DNA from: Gonatopus flavifemur
Lineage: Eukaryota > Arthropoda > Insecta > Hymenoptera > Dryinidae
Direction of reading: 5' to 3'
DNA: 64,000 nt
NCBI GenBank assembly: GCA_018340375.1
Contig: JAFFJZ010000002.1
Span: forward strand, 22,586,001 to 22,650,000
Shown: positions 37,970 to 50,895 of the stretch, piece after piece
Numbering within the stretch: position 1 is the first letter of the stretch
Layout of the letters: each line of letters begins with the position of its first letter
Translations under genes and position numbers: made by a program
The notes under the pieces: generated by a model
Told to the model about the DNA's origin: nothing
Database searches by the model: none
What the model saw: only the letters and a program-made list of their open reading frames with translations

Positions 37970-39890
37970 ATGCATAATATTCAAAACATCCTCCGTTAGC
38001 CATTTGGTGTAATTGATTGATGATGACAGTACTTGAAAATGAACGAGTGGTTGAGATACCACTCTGTTCCATTCCACACCTTCAGAAACCACTCAAAATG
38101 GGGAATATTTAGACTGTATTTGTCTTGTTTAGTAAATTTCCCCCTTATTTTGTTCTGATTGTTGAAATTTCTTTTCCTAGGTTTTTGTTTTTCTCATTGA
38201 ATTGAAATTATTTAGAAGAAATTTAAAATACACCGTAAAAGAAGTCTAATTTTATACGTAAAGTTTCACGTGGTTTAGGTTTGAATTTGGATTTTTGTTG
38301 AATATAGACTCCTAACCATGCACTAAACCGTTCTTTGAACCTTTGGTCAGCCCAGATATCGTACGTTATTTTTTTTTTTTTAGATTTCCAATTATCAGAG
38401 CAAAATGATAATTGCGATCCTCGCTGTGATTCTCATGTGTGCGAAGAAATCTAATCAACTCAGTTTATTTTTGACCCAGACTTGTCGATCTGATACCAAA
38501 AATGGGATGAACACACATCGTTTTTGATGGAAAAAATAATCTCCATTCATTCAACCAATCAGTGATGGATTCTCATCCATCACCATTCCAACAACTGATA
38601 ATTTTTCATTTTTTAATTTAGGTTTTAATTAATCTATTGGTGACTCTTAAAATGACGAAAAAGACTGTTCATGAATTTTCATAAAATCTAGAATAGGAAT
38701 TGAAAAATTCAATGAGGACGAGAATTTATCTCAATCGCAGAGATTACTCGTTCTATATTTAAAATCACTCAAATAATGAACAGTGAAATGAGGATAATCA
38801 ATCATGGAAATATTAGATTTCCTTTCCTCTTGGTATACCATCAGTTTATATGAAATGAGAAATTAGAGGATGAGAAAAAAAGCAGAGTCGTTCATTTGTT
38901 ATTCGTGAATTTTGCACGTAGTTTCTTCGGCCATAGTATTGATTTCTGGTAGAAGAGAAGGAGGAATGATGTTCAAAGAGAACTTCCCTACACTTGATTC
39001 AGATGGCACCACGATAGAGTGGTGCGTGTCTAAGGAATTTTCTGTACGAGGTTTCCATAATCCATTTCTGGTTTTTTTAAATACAAATCTTAATAGATAC
39101 CTGTTATTTTTGAAGAACAAAAAATTAGAGGAATTATAATTTTTCTGTATTTTAGTATCGATAATATGTGAATGTCGAGTAATACCTTGGTATAAAATAA
39201 ACAATAAATCATAAACCCATTGTGGAATATCTGTCCCTTGAAGGAAAGGAACGATACTCGTGAAGATATCAGTCGATCAAACAACAGTTCAATGAATTCG
39301 ATTTACATCAACCTGGTGAAATATTAAAAAGGTTCAATATCCTTAATGGCATTCGATGATCTATTAATATATCCGAATTGATTATTTGAATCCTGTAGGA
39401 CTGATGACAAACATTTCGTTCGTTATTAATTCATTTCTCATCACTCATGAGAGGGAAAAATTTGAATAATTCACACAACATAATCATTCTCGTGAAGAAC
39501 AATTAATTAGCTTCACAAATATCCCTCGATGCTTTCGAACTGAAATGATCTCAAAAGCACAAAGATATCTGAAACATTTGTGATTGTTGTCCATTGGTAT
39601 CCAAAGGCGTGTACCAACGCTTCGAAACATTCAAGTAGTATTCTCTTTGAATTCCCAAACAAATTTTCACTTTGAAATTCACTACGTGAAACGCTCGAAC
39701 AATCTAAGGGAATACTTATCGTACGGAACCCATTTTGAGGAATCTGTTGGAAAACTTGCGACGTTGTTGGAAAACATTGTTGCCTTCTTTTCAAATCAAA
39801 GGTGAATTACGAATCGAGATCTCATTTTATACTTCTTTCCAAAGACTCTCCATTGAACAATAAACTCGAATTATCAAACACAATTTTTTT
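37970..39890. other. AT-rich stretch, contains one weak exon-like frame
   Basis: A perfect 9-bp hairpin (GTGATGGAT, loop TCTC, ATCCATCAC) lies at 38562-38583. A minus-strand frame ending at 38899 has unusually coding-like composition and is discussed as a finding. Nothing else could be supported. Confidence 0.35.
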
Positions 39891-39899
39891 AATGATTTT

Positions 39900-41320
39900 A
39901 GTCAAAATACTTTGACAAGGGAAAAAAAAGTCAATTCAATTCATTTCGTTATTTTTATACCTTGTCTGATTATTTAAAGATTCTGAAAATTTCAATCTGC
40001 ATAAAAAACAAGCAATCAAGTCTCTCGCTTGAGCATCGACCGGTGAAAGGGAAGAAAAAAAAGGGATTCGGGAGAATAAAAAGGATAAGGAAGGATAAAA
40101 AGAGAAGAAGGGGTGTTTACAGGGAGGAGAAGTGTTGGCGACGTTGATGGTCGAGGGGAAAAAGGGGCTCAATAGCAATGGAGTTTGTCGGTTGCAATCT
40201 TTTTATTCTTCCCTTCTTTCGCTCTTCTTTTCTTCCTTATTGTGAGTGGGTGGAAGGGCGTAGAAAATATTCTAAGAGGGGAGACGAGGAATATTATACT
40301 ACAGATTTACAGTACACGTTATTCTCACACTTATAATTTATTTTCTCGTTATTTCATTTTATTTCTTTATGTTTATAAATTGTGTAAATTCAGAGAAGGA
40401 CTTTTTTTTCAATGTCCTTCTCTCGAAGTGAAATTTATCAAACACGTTGAGATAAAACACTTAGTGAAACAAGTAACTTAGAAAAGCGGATTTTGAAAAA
40501 TTCTTCTTTGCATTTATCTAAAAAGATTCAATAGATACAACTGAATTGGACGATCTTTGCTATTCATTTTCTGATAATTCAAGCTGAAGATACGTTCAGT
40601 GGCTGAAAGTTGACAGTCGATTGATGTAATATTCAATAGAAAGATTTTATCAAATATTCAAACAAGTAAAACAGATGCTCGAAAGCAATTCAATTAATCC
40701 TTGATGTGGAAGATACTGAAATCCTGTTTAATTGGAAGTTTCATGAATTCAGCGTTGAGAGAAATCTTCCCCTTAATTGAAACGAACCCTTTTGTAATAT
40801 GGAATCACTTGAAGTCAAAATCTGTAAGCTGCATCTTTCAATCAACAATAAATTAATATCATTTTCTACATATTTACATAAATATTCCCCCTCTTACGTG
40901 GCAATATTGAATTGTACGAGTGAAAAAAAGAAAGGGTCGTAACTAAAAGGTACAAGGTGATGAAGGGAAACAGAAGAACGACGTAAGCAGAATGTTAGAG
41001 GGTACTTATGAAAAGGGTGCAAAAAAGAAAGAGAGAAGAAGATAGGGGTATGAGATCAGACGCTTTTCGCAGGTAGTTCTCAAATCGATGACGGTTCCGG
41101 GAGTACGCTCAAGAGCAACACGCCTTGGCTTCATTATCTCTTTATATTTTCTCAAAAGTTTAAAATAAGAGCACTAAAAAGGATTGAAGGTGAGCGTTAA
41201 TTGTGAGCTACGAGTTTCAAGTACTTCATCTCTACACCGAAAAGTAATCATATGGCACCACGTGCAACCGATATTCAACACTCTTTTTAATTTTGTTACA
41301 ACACTGCATATGTACCACGC
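39900..41320. other. non-coding stretch with two purine-rich tracts
   Basis: Positions 40044-40135 are almost pure G/A on the + strand (AAGGATAAGGAAGGATAAAA) and are followed by C/T-rich sequence to 40225. A second G/A-rich tract spans 40920-41050. No domain-bearing frame was found on either strand. Confidence 0.5.
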
Positions 41321-41321
41321 A

Positions 41322-41401
41322 AATTCCAAAATTCGCTATCAAAGCATTTCTTATTCAATTCCAAAATTCGCTATCAAAGCATTTCTTATTCAATTCCAAA
41401 A
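41322..41401. repeat. 35-bp tandem repeat, 2.3 copies
   Basis: Two identical 35-bp units (41322-41356 and 41357-41391), each beginning AATTCCAAAATTCGCTATCA, are followed by the first ten bases of a third. Perfect identity of the units suggests a recent duplication or ongoing slippage; an assembly stutter is also possible. Confidence 0.95.
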
Positions 41402-41409
41402 TGAAATAT

Positions 41410-43640
41410 GATTTGCTGTGAAATTAACATGCGTTTGAAGATACAGATCTTTCCTGATCAAGTCACATTTTAATCGATACAGTATCTGCATTCGTGCACG
41501 TATAAAAGTTATTTTAAAAAAAGAAGAAAAATGATACGATGTTTCTTAGATACACACTCGGTATCGTTCAGCATGTTCGGTCACGAAACCATCCAACCAC
41601 GTGCACGCGAATTGATCAGTCGAGCCAAAGGGTACCAGATAAGAACTTCCATTCTTGACTGCACCTCACCTTTTTCCGACTGATTTGTATTCGCCGAGTA
41701 CGATCGAATGATTTTTCAATTTCTCGTTTCCCAATTTCTTTAGTATTCGTTAGATTTAATATTTCAATGGATTATTAATTTCAATTGTAGACAGGATAAT
41801 GTAATCAAGTAACGTAGTCGATGTAGAGTTACTCGCTTCGTAAGAAATCTTCTGTCAAAATCAACGTCGTGTCAAGTTGAATTGTCTAGGCCGCACAGTT
41901 TTCATTCCGCGCTGTTGCGCGTGGCATGGTCAAACTGTGTTGATAACATTAATCACTTAAAATTTCTTTTAACGTAGGAAATGAAAATTATGTGGTTATT
42001 AATTCACTTCTTGAACCTGAAATTTCAGGATTCATATTCAATAAATAACATTAAACATGACGTATTAGTTTCACCTTCATGATTTTCAAATCTGAAAGAC
42101 AAAATTGAATTCATGAACCCACAGAATTGATTGAAATAGTACATATATGTACTGTATGTAGATATGTAAATCTAACAACAAACCACTATCGAAGATTATG
42201 CAATTATAACAAATTTTTGTACGTTTGTAAATCTTGAAAGGTTTGATCTTTGTTTTACCGTACTCGTGCTATCTGGAACATAATCTTTGATGAATTTACT
42301 GCTATTAACTTGTAGAGGACTGAATATATGATAAGAATTTAACAATAAGAGAGTATATATGTACATTTTCCGGTCCCCTGAAGGTTGAAATTCATTTAAC
42401 CTTTGTAGAAATAAAATTCTAGACGCTGCCTTGCGCTACAGAAGAGCTACTGAGAAAGTCCGAGTAGTACCCCTCAGCTCTGTTCTCGCGACAAGACAAT
42501 GTCTGAAATTATTTCAAAACGAATCAACGTCTTCTATCTTATCTTCTATAAAATTTGTATATTGAGAGTTTATATGTATATATATATTACATTCATTTAA
42601 ACAAATTCACTATTTATAGGGGGCTGACTTTGAATCAAAGATTTCTGTGAACGTAGTCGCTGCCGATGAGGATTAAAACAGTTGCTTACTTTCGAGATGG
42701 AATAGTGAGTAAACCGATAGGAATTATGAATGTAGATGATCATTATTTTTATCGAGAATTTTTAATATACTGATTTTATGATAGTACGATTTTTTTAGCC
42801 GATCTTCAATGTGCTTAGCATGATAGTTGTATCCAGAGCAATGGTGTTTTCGAATCGAAGATGAATAAATTGAAAAATTGAATAAACAATTCCTGATAGA
42901 ACTCATTCTAGTAGTTGTTGTTTAATGAGATAAAGCCAAATGAATGAAAGAGATGGAAGAAAAAGAATGATTTCTGTCAGGAAAGATTATCAGTAGTTTA
43001 TCTGAGTGTACTTTTTTTATTTATTCAAGAATAGCGGAACTGCTTTGGAAAAAAGTATACAAAGCTACAGGGTTGAGCGTTGAATTCACATCCAATTGGA
43101 TGTTCAAACAATGTTCTTTGCTTCAAGATTCTATTTTCTTTTTCATGGCAGCGTTTGTTAGAAGAAATGCATGTACAGGAAATTCAAAAATTTACTCAAA
43201 AAAATATTAAATTTGATTCAAATAAAGCATGATTTATGCTTTGTTTGAATAATAGTTAACCATATCTCTGAATTGAGAGTAATAATGTGTAATCGTAGCA
43301 GAAATAATACTATTGTCGGATTTAGTATTCTGTATAGAAAAGAGCAATGCATTATAGAACAGCACCTGCTGCTGTTACTTTTACCGCACTGTTTTCTCCA
43401 TGCAATTTAGTAATATGAATGTTTCTTATACTCTTTTATCCTTATGTACATTGAGTGGGGGTAAATATATCGATATAAAAGTAGTCTATCGTTAATTCAT
43501 CGTTTGGTTTTGTACATTGAGAGAGATTCAAATAATCATTGAATCATTTGAAAAGTTCCATCCATATTGTTTTACGAGGCCTTGCAAAACTTCGTAAAAA
43601 GCCATGACGAGGTTTTACAATGGTCTGAAAAGTATCTAAA
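41410..43640. other. AT-rich non-coding stretch
   Basis: No supported gene. Positions 41570-41700 are less AT-rich and include CACGTGCACGCG and GATCAGTCGAG, the latter resembling the arthropod initiator TCAGT. This is too short to call a promoter. A GC-richer patch at 42420-42500 may be repeat-derived. Confidence 0.4.
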
Positions 43641-43645
43641 ATAAG

Positions 43646-44235
43646 CCATGTAAAAATTTAGCGATTACGCCAATGCTAACAACGAAGTTGATTGACAACT
43701 TTGTGGCAGCATTGATTCAGAGTCAAGGCCCATGGAGCTCCAGAAAAATAGACAAAATTTTGCTACGTGCATAGAGATTTTTAATATACAGAAAAGATTC
43801 CTGAAAATCATGCAAAGAATTATCAACATAATAACCGACAAATTTCAATAATTTCCACAAATTATTTTCTTCTATGTTCAGATATCATTTTGGAGTTTCA
43901 ATGTTTATTTAAAGTCAAACCTTGGCAATATGCTCCATCATTGCATATTAAAAAATTTTATTCATCGCTTAGTTGGAAAAGTGTGTAGCAAAGTTTTGCC
44001 CGTTTTTTTTAGAGCTCCATGGCCGTTAAACTACCATTGGTTTTATAGCAAAAGTTTAGTGTCGGTCAACGTTGCAAAACCGCTCAACCAAGCTTGCCCC
44101 AGGCGTCAGAATTGAGGCTCATTGATTGCTGAAACGATGTGATTATTCCAGGTCTTAGTCGAGCTTCCTTCCAAGACTCTCCCAATGCTCTTCAAGGCTG
44201 AATAAATCGTACGCCACTGATAAATTTTTACATGG
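43646..44235. mobile_element. foldback element related to the CCCATRTAAAAATTT family
   Basis: The outer ends CCATGTAAAAATTTA (43646-43660) and TAAATTTTTACATGG (44221-44235) are perfect 15-bp inverted repeats. An inner pair, GGCCCATGGAGCTCCAG (43728) and GAGCTCCATGGCC (44012), extends through CAAAATTTTGCTAC-type sequence toward the centre. The region between outer and inner pairs is longer on the right, so one side has gained or lost sequence. The outer terminus matches that of 34101-35026. Confidence 0.6.
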
Positions 44236-44701
44236 TTGATCGTGTCAAAGAACCGCACCCTTCAACTTCTCACTGTATAAATCCAAATGAATTTCGTTTC
44301 TCTTTTTTATCAAAGAGAAACTTAGTTGAAGTAATTGGTTCGTTAATTCTTCATAATACAGACATCTAATTATTGATTATTACAACTAACTAATTGGCGT
44401 GATTATATTAAACCATCTGGCGGAGTGTTGAAATTACGTATTTCCCTCAGGGTATATGCATCAGTAAATTCAATAAGTTCTCATATCAGTAATACACCAG
44501 GTATTTTACTGTGCTTTATCCCAACACATATTTTGTTACCGTAAATAATAACAACCTGAAATCTACTTTGAATCTCAAATTTTCTACAGGAAACGTATCT
44601 TCAGTTTTGAGATTTAAAACAGATCTGATGTTTGAATATCTACTTTTTCCATAGTTTAGGCTCAAATCAAGTTTGAAAAATACCATGCGGATTCTACATT
44701 G

Positions 44702-45386
44702 GGGTGTTTCATTTTTGGGCGAGATTTCTCTGTCCTACCTGAGAATTTGATATTTTCTAGAGGGAAAAATATATTCCCGTTGGAAAAACAATTCCAAGTG
44801 GATCAGAGCCTTAACTCATCCGACAATTCAGTTTCCCATTTAGATAACACAGGAAACTCGTTAACTCTAGTTTCAACTCGGTTTTTCGGCGTTGAAAAAA
44901 TTTTTTCCTAAAAAATGAATATGATGGACTTTTAAGGCATAAAATTGACTAAAAAAAAAAGTTTTGGGAATGAAATTTAATGAAAATCAACGTCAAAGCT
45001 CTTATAATTTTGCATTTATTGATCCTACATGCAGAATTAATTTATAATACACTTTATAAGGCTCCAAAATTTATAATGTTAGGAACTACTTATTCAAACA
45101 CAATAATAAATTTGAATAAATACAAGATTGCAGCAAAATTTATGCCCTACAAGCCCATCATACTCTTCCACTCGAAACAAAATTTTTGAACACCGTAAAA
45201 TCGAGTTGAAGCCAAAATTAACCAGTTTCCTGTGTTATTCAAACGGGGAATCGAATTTTTGAATGATCTAAGCCTCTAATTCGCTTGGCATTTTTTTCCT
45301 ACGGGGTTATTCTGTATTCCCCATAAGATATCAAATCTTCAGGTAGGACAGAGAAAGAAAAAATATCCCTCGAAAATGAAACACCC
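44702..45386. mobile_element. 685-bp foldback element with about 210-bp inverted arms
   Basis: GGGTGTTTCATTTT begins the left arm, and its reverse complement closes the right arm. The arms (about 44702-44911 and 45176-45386) match over long blocks: CTCTGTCCTACCTGA, AATTTGATAT, ATAACACAGGAAACT and TTTCAACTCG each have an inverted partner. The 260-bp centre encodes nothing recognisable. The 70-codon frame over the left arm is an effect of the repeat. No clear target-site duplication. Confidence 0.8.
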
Positions 45387-45389
45387 TAT

Positions 45390-46705
45390 TCCCTCAAAGA
45401 TTACCGTTAACTTGATGTGAAAAATGCGAGATAAAATGACAGGACTGTGTGATAGATTCTATACGAGATTCACATTGCAATTCTATCTTTACTCTTCATT
45501 AAATTTCCACATATTTACTTTTTTTTACTGTTATTATTAATTTATGCACAGCAGTTTCAACGATTTGATCATTAAATCACTTGAAATTCGATGGCTTTGA
45601 CAGAAGACAATTATTCCCATCATGTATTGCAATGTAGAAAGGTTACATTAATAATCTATTTTAATCTCAGGTTAATCTATTTTATTCACACATTAATATG
45701 ATAGATTACAAATGGCATCATATTTTCCATTAATTACTCATCATATCCATACACAATGAATCATCTATGAATTGACTATTAATATATTATCTTCAAATTT
45801 ATGCTCCATTGGGTCAGATTTCAAATTCATATATTTTATACCTAATAATGTAACCTTTTTGTGGAAAGAAATTGCCGAATGTTATGAAAAAGTATATAAA
45901 CGCCTTGTCTCTTGTAGAAAGAGAATATTACCTGCATTCCAACGTTCCCTCTATCATCTCTCTGCAAATATGATCCAACTATACCGCAGAAAAGTTTAGG
46001 AATCGGTATAGCAGTGTGCTACATAATTCAATGAATACACTTAGCCACAGCAATTGAATTGACTCGCTTTCAGTAAATATTACAGTTCCGCCGTCACATC
46101 TTCGCTTCATTGATGGAAAATTTCCTAAATTTATTTCTCACACTTTCTATTTTTCTTCTTTTCCACCACAATTGCTTTTTCTTCCACTACCCGTACGGTT
46201 GCAATGTTTCATTGTAACATGTGTTGTGTGAGTAGAGTTGTGAAATTAAAACTCAGATCTGTTGGTTAACGATTCGATACTTGCTAATAAAAAACATATA
46301 TTCCACAAATTGCAGTGTAAAACGAAATACTGAATTGAACGCAATTAATACCTATTACGCTACCTAATGGTTCCAAGTGTTCCTAGCTTGAACAGTTCTT
46401 ACCAATTGGTATTTATATCATCTTGTACAGAGCATTTCATTACAATGAAAATATGTATCAAAAATTAATAATCATATTTGATTGTTGAAACAAAGCATCA
46501 TTGCGAATTTAATGGTCCCATTTCAAAACAGTCTCAATGTTCAGATCTTGTTCCATGATATTATAAAATCTTCTGAACCCTATCATGTATGTAACATGGG
46601 GCCCACCCTGCCAATACTGACCCAAGACTGAGCCAAAGTGGAGTCAGAGTTCATACACGCTAGGGGAATGATAACCATTGAATTTTTCCTGTTATTAATG
46701 TATTT
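45390..46705. other. AT-rich non-coding stretch
   Basis: No supported feature. GGGGCCCACCCTGCC at 46597 is a short GC-rich patch resembling inner parts of the 34-kb family (CCAAGACTGAGCCAAAGT), probably a small fragment. Confidence 0.4.
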
Positions 46706-46710
46706 CTTTA

Positions 46711-46847
46711 TACACCCACAAAAAGATTCTCTTCTGACAAGAATAAAACGTAATTTTGTTTCGCCAACTAGAAAACATTTCCTCAAGACTAGAAAATTTG
46801 ACTTGAATCGATTTTTCTTGCCAGAAGAAGATCTTTCTGTGAGTGTA
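46711..46847. mobile_element. CACYCACA-ended foldback MITE, TA-flanked
   Basis: Both ends read TACACYCACARAAAGAT inward. The arms continue through CTTCTGACAAGAATAAAACG on the left and CTTCTGGCAAGAAAAATCG on the right, about 40 bp with few mismatches. The flanking dinucleotide is TA at both ends, here included in the coordinates. The long frames on both strands across this locus arise from the hairpin and are not genes. Confidence 0.75.
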
Positions 46848-47550
46848 GTGTACTTTGATATCATTAAACATTCTCTCAGTATAGTCTTCGTACCAATTAA
46901 CAAATCAATATCAATAGTTGAAAGAATACTGATGACCGTATTGCAACATAGCAACAATTTAACTTTGCTTAAATTAATTTTTTAACATCCCGAGCTACTG
47001 AGTCATAATCATAAAATTTAGAATTGATTAATATTAAACCGACTATACAGGATTCTCGGAATACCTGAAATTTCGGATTATATTTAACCTGGGATCGATG
47101 ATCTCTTTCCTCATAAGATAATGTTTAATTGACAAATCGATTTCCTTCGTACAAGAATTGCGAGATACATTAAAGCCGTGAATAGAAACATCCATCTTTA
47201 TTCTGCTCTAATGGATCTTAATAAAAGTTATATTGATCCATCGTATACTGTTGGTTCTTCGTATCATACTGTACATACATTCTACCCTCCGAGAAGAAAA
47301 GAATAAAAATGACAGTCACCGTGAGCAAAATAAACACATCGCGATGAAGAGAAGACAATTATCAATAAAGACTATGACATTAAAGTGTTGCGTGACTAAT
47401 TTACAACCACGCATTTTGATTTCCCCAAATAGCACTGGTCGACACTTTTCTTTTCTCTCCTCGTTACACGATTACAATACGAGTAACTCATCTGTTATCG
47501 ATGTACATCGCAAATTCGAGTGTATATTTACACGGCGAAGAATTTTGTGT

Positions 47551-47680
47551 CACAGCAGGTCCACTCATAGATTGTGTTGAAAACAATATATCAATTTCTG
47601 AAATTTATAGATTTTCAGTGTAAATTGAACATTTTTGTGTTACTATTTAACATAAATTGCGAGTGGACCTCCACTGTGTG
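47551..47680. mobile_element. small foldback element with AGGTCCACTC core arms
   Basis: AGGTCCACTC at 47557 is the exact reverse complement of GAGTGGACCT at 47661. CACAG/CTGTG ends lie just outside, and the centre also pairs (CAATTTCTGAAA against TTTTCAGTGTAAATTG). TA follows the right end. It is about 130 bp and would fold into a single hairpin. Confidence 0.55.
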
Positions 47681-47684
47681 TACG

Positions 47685-48570
47685 AAGGTGTGATAGAAAA
47701 AAGCTTTATATCATTTCTCGCTTATTCAATTTCTTAAGTTTTTGTATTTTCTCTGTATGAACTTGTAATTCCCTAATTCTTAATTAGATTGCCATCTCTG
47801 TATTCTTGCTACTAACTCTGTTTTCAAGTTATCCGTCATTCACTTGTGAGTTCCTGAACTCGCATTGTATCACTTCAGTAGCTTCTAATTTATTATAATT
47901 TGAATTAATCAATAATTAAAATGCTGCTTCTAGTTTTGAATATAAATGTATAGGAATCCAACACTGAATACTTGAACTATCGTAATCAGAGAAGTGTTAT
48001 CAATTCGCGGCCAGTTTTGAGGTAGTTTTTTTTTATTAGAAACTCGAGCTTGGTTAAATTGTTGGTTTATGTGTTTCCGAAAACGAATGATCATTGTATT
48101 TGATTGAACCTGATCTTTTCATCATGCTAGAAACATGATTGAAATTACCCGAAATATTCTGGGACCATTATCAAGCTTCACATAGACCTAACAACTGACT
48201 GGACTGATTTCTTCTTCGAGTATACGACTGGTATGGTTGGTACATATTTGAAATATTGGGGTGACTCCAGTTCAATCATAGTGCAAGATCTCAGGGAAGG
48301 ATTGGATTTATACTTCGTTGAAGCAAAGAGTGGTATGGTGAAAACAAATCGATAAGACGGAAACTTATAGCTTCAAGAATTTGATTCCCGGAACGAAATG
48401 ATTTGTGGCGATCCTCAGCTCTTCGAGACCTCAGGAATAGCATGGATTATTTCTATCCAGGTGTTTGAAACCACTTCAAGGGTCCGTTGGAGCCCAAGTT
48501 AGAGTTGGAGTGGTCTTGGACCAAGAAATGGCTCTGAATGGCTCAATTTTCAATGTGGGAAATTTTTACC
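47685..48570. other. non-coding stretch
   Basis: No gene supported. Sequence from 48160 to 48550 is GC-richer than its surroundings and looks repeat-derived. TGCTAGAAACATGATT at 48125 loosely resembles the CTAGAAATGATT terminus at 63582. Confidence 0.35.
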
Positions 48571-48572
48571 TG

Positions 48573-48720
48573 CACTCAGAGGAAAATCTGGTTCGCATAA
48601 CCAGGTGACGTAGTTATTTTTGGCTTTAACCAATCCATTTAGTCGCCATAACCAGATTCACGTGATGTTGTCTTGTTTTCTTGGTCATCATAACCAGATT
48701 TCAGGTCACTGCGACCGTAA
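48573..48720. mobile_element. CACTCAG-ended element with repeated CATAACCAG words
   Basis: TG precedes CACTCAGAGGAAAATCTGG, a plausible member of the CACTGAG group. CATAACCAG occurs three times (48595, 48647, 48699), twice as CATAACCAGATT, and AATCTGGTT near the left end pairs with the last copy. The right terminus was not identified. Confidence 0.45.
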
Positions 48721-48729
48721 GTCTTCAAC

Positions 48730-50885
48730 TATGCGAGGATAGTTGCTTAGAACTTGTACTGGTTGAGGCTGTGAAAAATAGATTCTTCAAGGCGAAGATT
48801 TCTGTTAATTTTTATCCTTCCTATTGTTATTTCGTTCTTCGTTTCTCCCGGAGCTGATACTGGTTTTATCTTGATACATGCTTGGATGTAGTAAAGAATT
48901 CAAGCTTCAACGTTACTTTAATTAAGCTTCATCGAGACTTGTAAAGGACCAAAGTTTATCTGATCAGATCGAGGAAATGAATTTTCCAGCGCGACATGCA
49001 TTCAGGGACATTATTTTCTTTATTCACTCATACAACGTTTCATCCTTCAATTAAAAATGTATGTATGGGTACAAAAAGTCGGATGATTGAAGGAAAAAAC
49101 AATTGACACAAATTATAAAGACCATGAACGAGACGAATAAAGTTTTGTAGAAACTTTGAATAATCGTAAAGCGAATTAATACGAATATATGACTACATCT
49201 CTAACCTGTGCCACTACAAATTTTAATCATCATTTTATTGCACAAACACCTTCACTTAAAAGAGAATGCTTCTTAGCTACCGATGTAAAAATAATCCCAA
49301 TTTTTATGTCAGCAATTTCAATACTGAATTAGAACAATTCACACTTATTACCCTTTATTTGAATATTCTTTTCATTAGCATAATCATAGATGAGTGTTTT
49401 AGGATAGAAAATTAAACTTATGGGATCCTGCATTCTAACTAGGCTATATATATATATAAATTATATATCCCACAAATTCACTTATAGTATATTAATGTGA
49501 CCTTCAATCCATTTCTCTGCCTATCCAAATACATACATTTATATCTGTATATTATAATATCAATTTTGTAAGACTTACAATTGGAGAAAAGTGTGTTACC
49601 AAGATCTATTATTTTGAATCTAAACCATTTCAATGCATATATAAATCCATCGTGCATAAAATCTGACAAATAACACATTTTTTTCTCAATTTGTAGATCA
49701 TCGATACTGCACCTCAATGTTATATTAGTCTTAATATATATCTATATATACAAACAAAAATAACTATTTTAACTACTTAATCTTGTTATAACCATTAATA
49801 AATAATGTAGTTCGTGTGTAGTACTCGATATAATTGCGGTAGTTATTGTTAATCATTCGTGGGCCACGGTGGATCAGTGTTGTAGAATATTGCTTGTAGA
49901 TTTAAAAATTAAATTTTAGATTTGAAATTTCAACTTCGTTATGCTATTTTATCATATCATCGTAATCGAATTGAGGATTTGTATACTCGTTACAGCAATA
50001 CATTGATATATTCGAATGATTTATCAATAATCCTGATAAATTATCATCATCGTATACATTTTTTGTTGTTGTTATTTGTTTGTTTTCCTGTTGGTTTGGT
50101 TTCCATATTTTTTTCACGTTGGATTTGTATGTGAAACCGAAACAGATTCGGTAATTATATTTCCGTCAAGGGAAATATATATTCAATCAATAAACATTAT
50201 TATTTATTGATCCTTCGAACCTGGAAAATAATTAAAAAAAGATGAGCGTGAATTTATTGAGATCCTCCTCACTCGATATGAGAATGATAATAACATTTAA
50301 TAGTACTCTGAGTTGTACTTAGGGTAGATTGTATTAATTTTCTCTATGTTCTTGAAAAATTATCCAATAAAGAACGTATAATGCCAAAAAGTAGTATGTG
50401 ACATGAAATAGAAAAAAAATTATTAATAAGGTAAAGAGCATGGATGGGTCATAAATCCTTTGAGGTCAAAAATATTCTGCTTTCAATCTATCAATCCAAT
50501 CACAAAATCAAACGAATTCTGCAGTAAACTGGATTGCACTGTCTGTTTTTCTTTCATTGCCGTAGTTGTTCATTCAAGATTCATGGTTATTTCGATGTTG
50601 TACTACTCGCGCTCAGTTTTCCCACATAGGGGATGAAATGGAATACATTTTACCACGAGTGTATTAGACAAATGTATTTCAATTGAACATTCTTCTGGAC
50701 TTGTTTACTGAAAAAGGGCACTTTTTTACTCGGAATAAGAGTTGCTGTCAGAGTTACATTAATGTTATTTCATGAACGGACAGAGAGCTGGAATATACTT
50801 GCAGCTAGAATAAAGGAAGCTGATTTATATTAATTAGAAAGTTGTGATATTCTCAATGAAAAGTTAATCTTCGATCCATTCCAAT
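48730..50885. other. AT-rich non-coding stretch
   Basis: Nothing supported. A TA-rich run at 49444-49470 and another at 49735-49750 are simple sequence. Confidence 0.5.
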
Positions 50886-50895
50886 GAAAATACTG

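Noticed and set aside
39513..39805. Overlapping frames on opposite strands (93 and 73 codons)
   Set aside because: Composition is fairly balanced, but no family, splice context or partner exon could be recognised.
41570..41700. Possible promoter with a TCAGT initiator-like word
   Set aside because: The initiator is too short to be meaningful alone, and no TATA or downstream element or transcript supports it.
46583..46985. Long open frames on both strands (124 and 115 codons)
   Set aside because: Both cross the foldback MITE at 46711-46847; complementary arms tend to keep both strands open.
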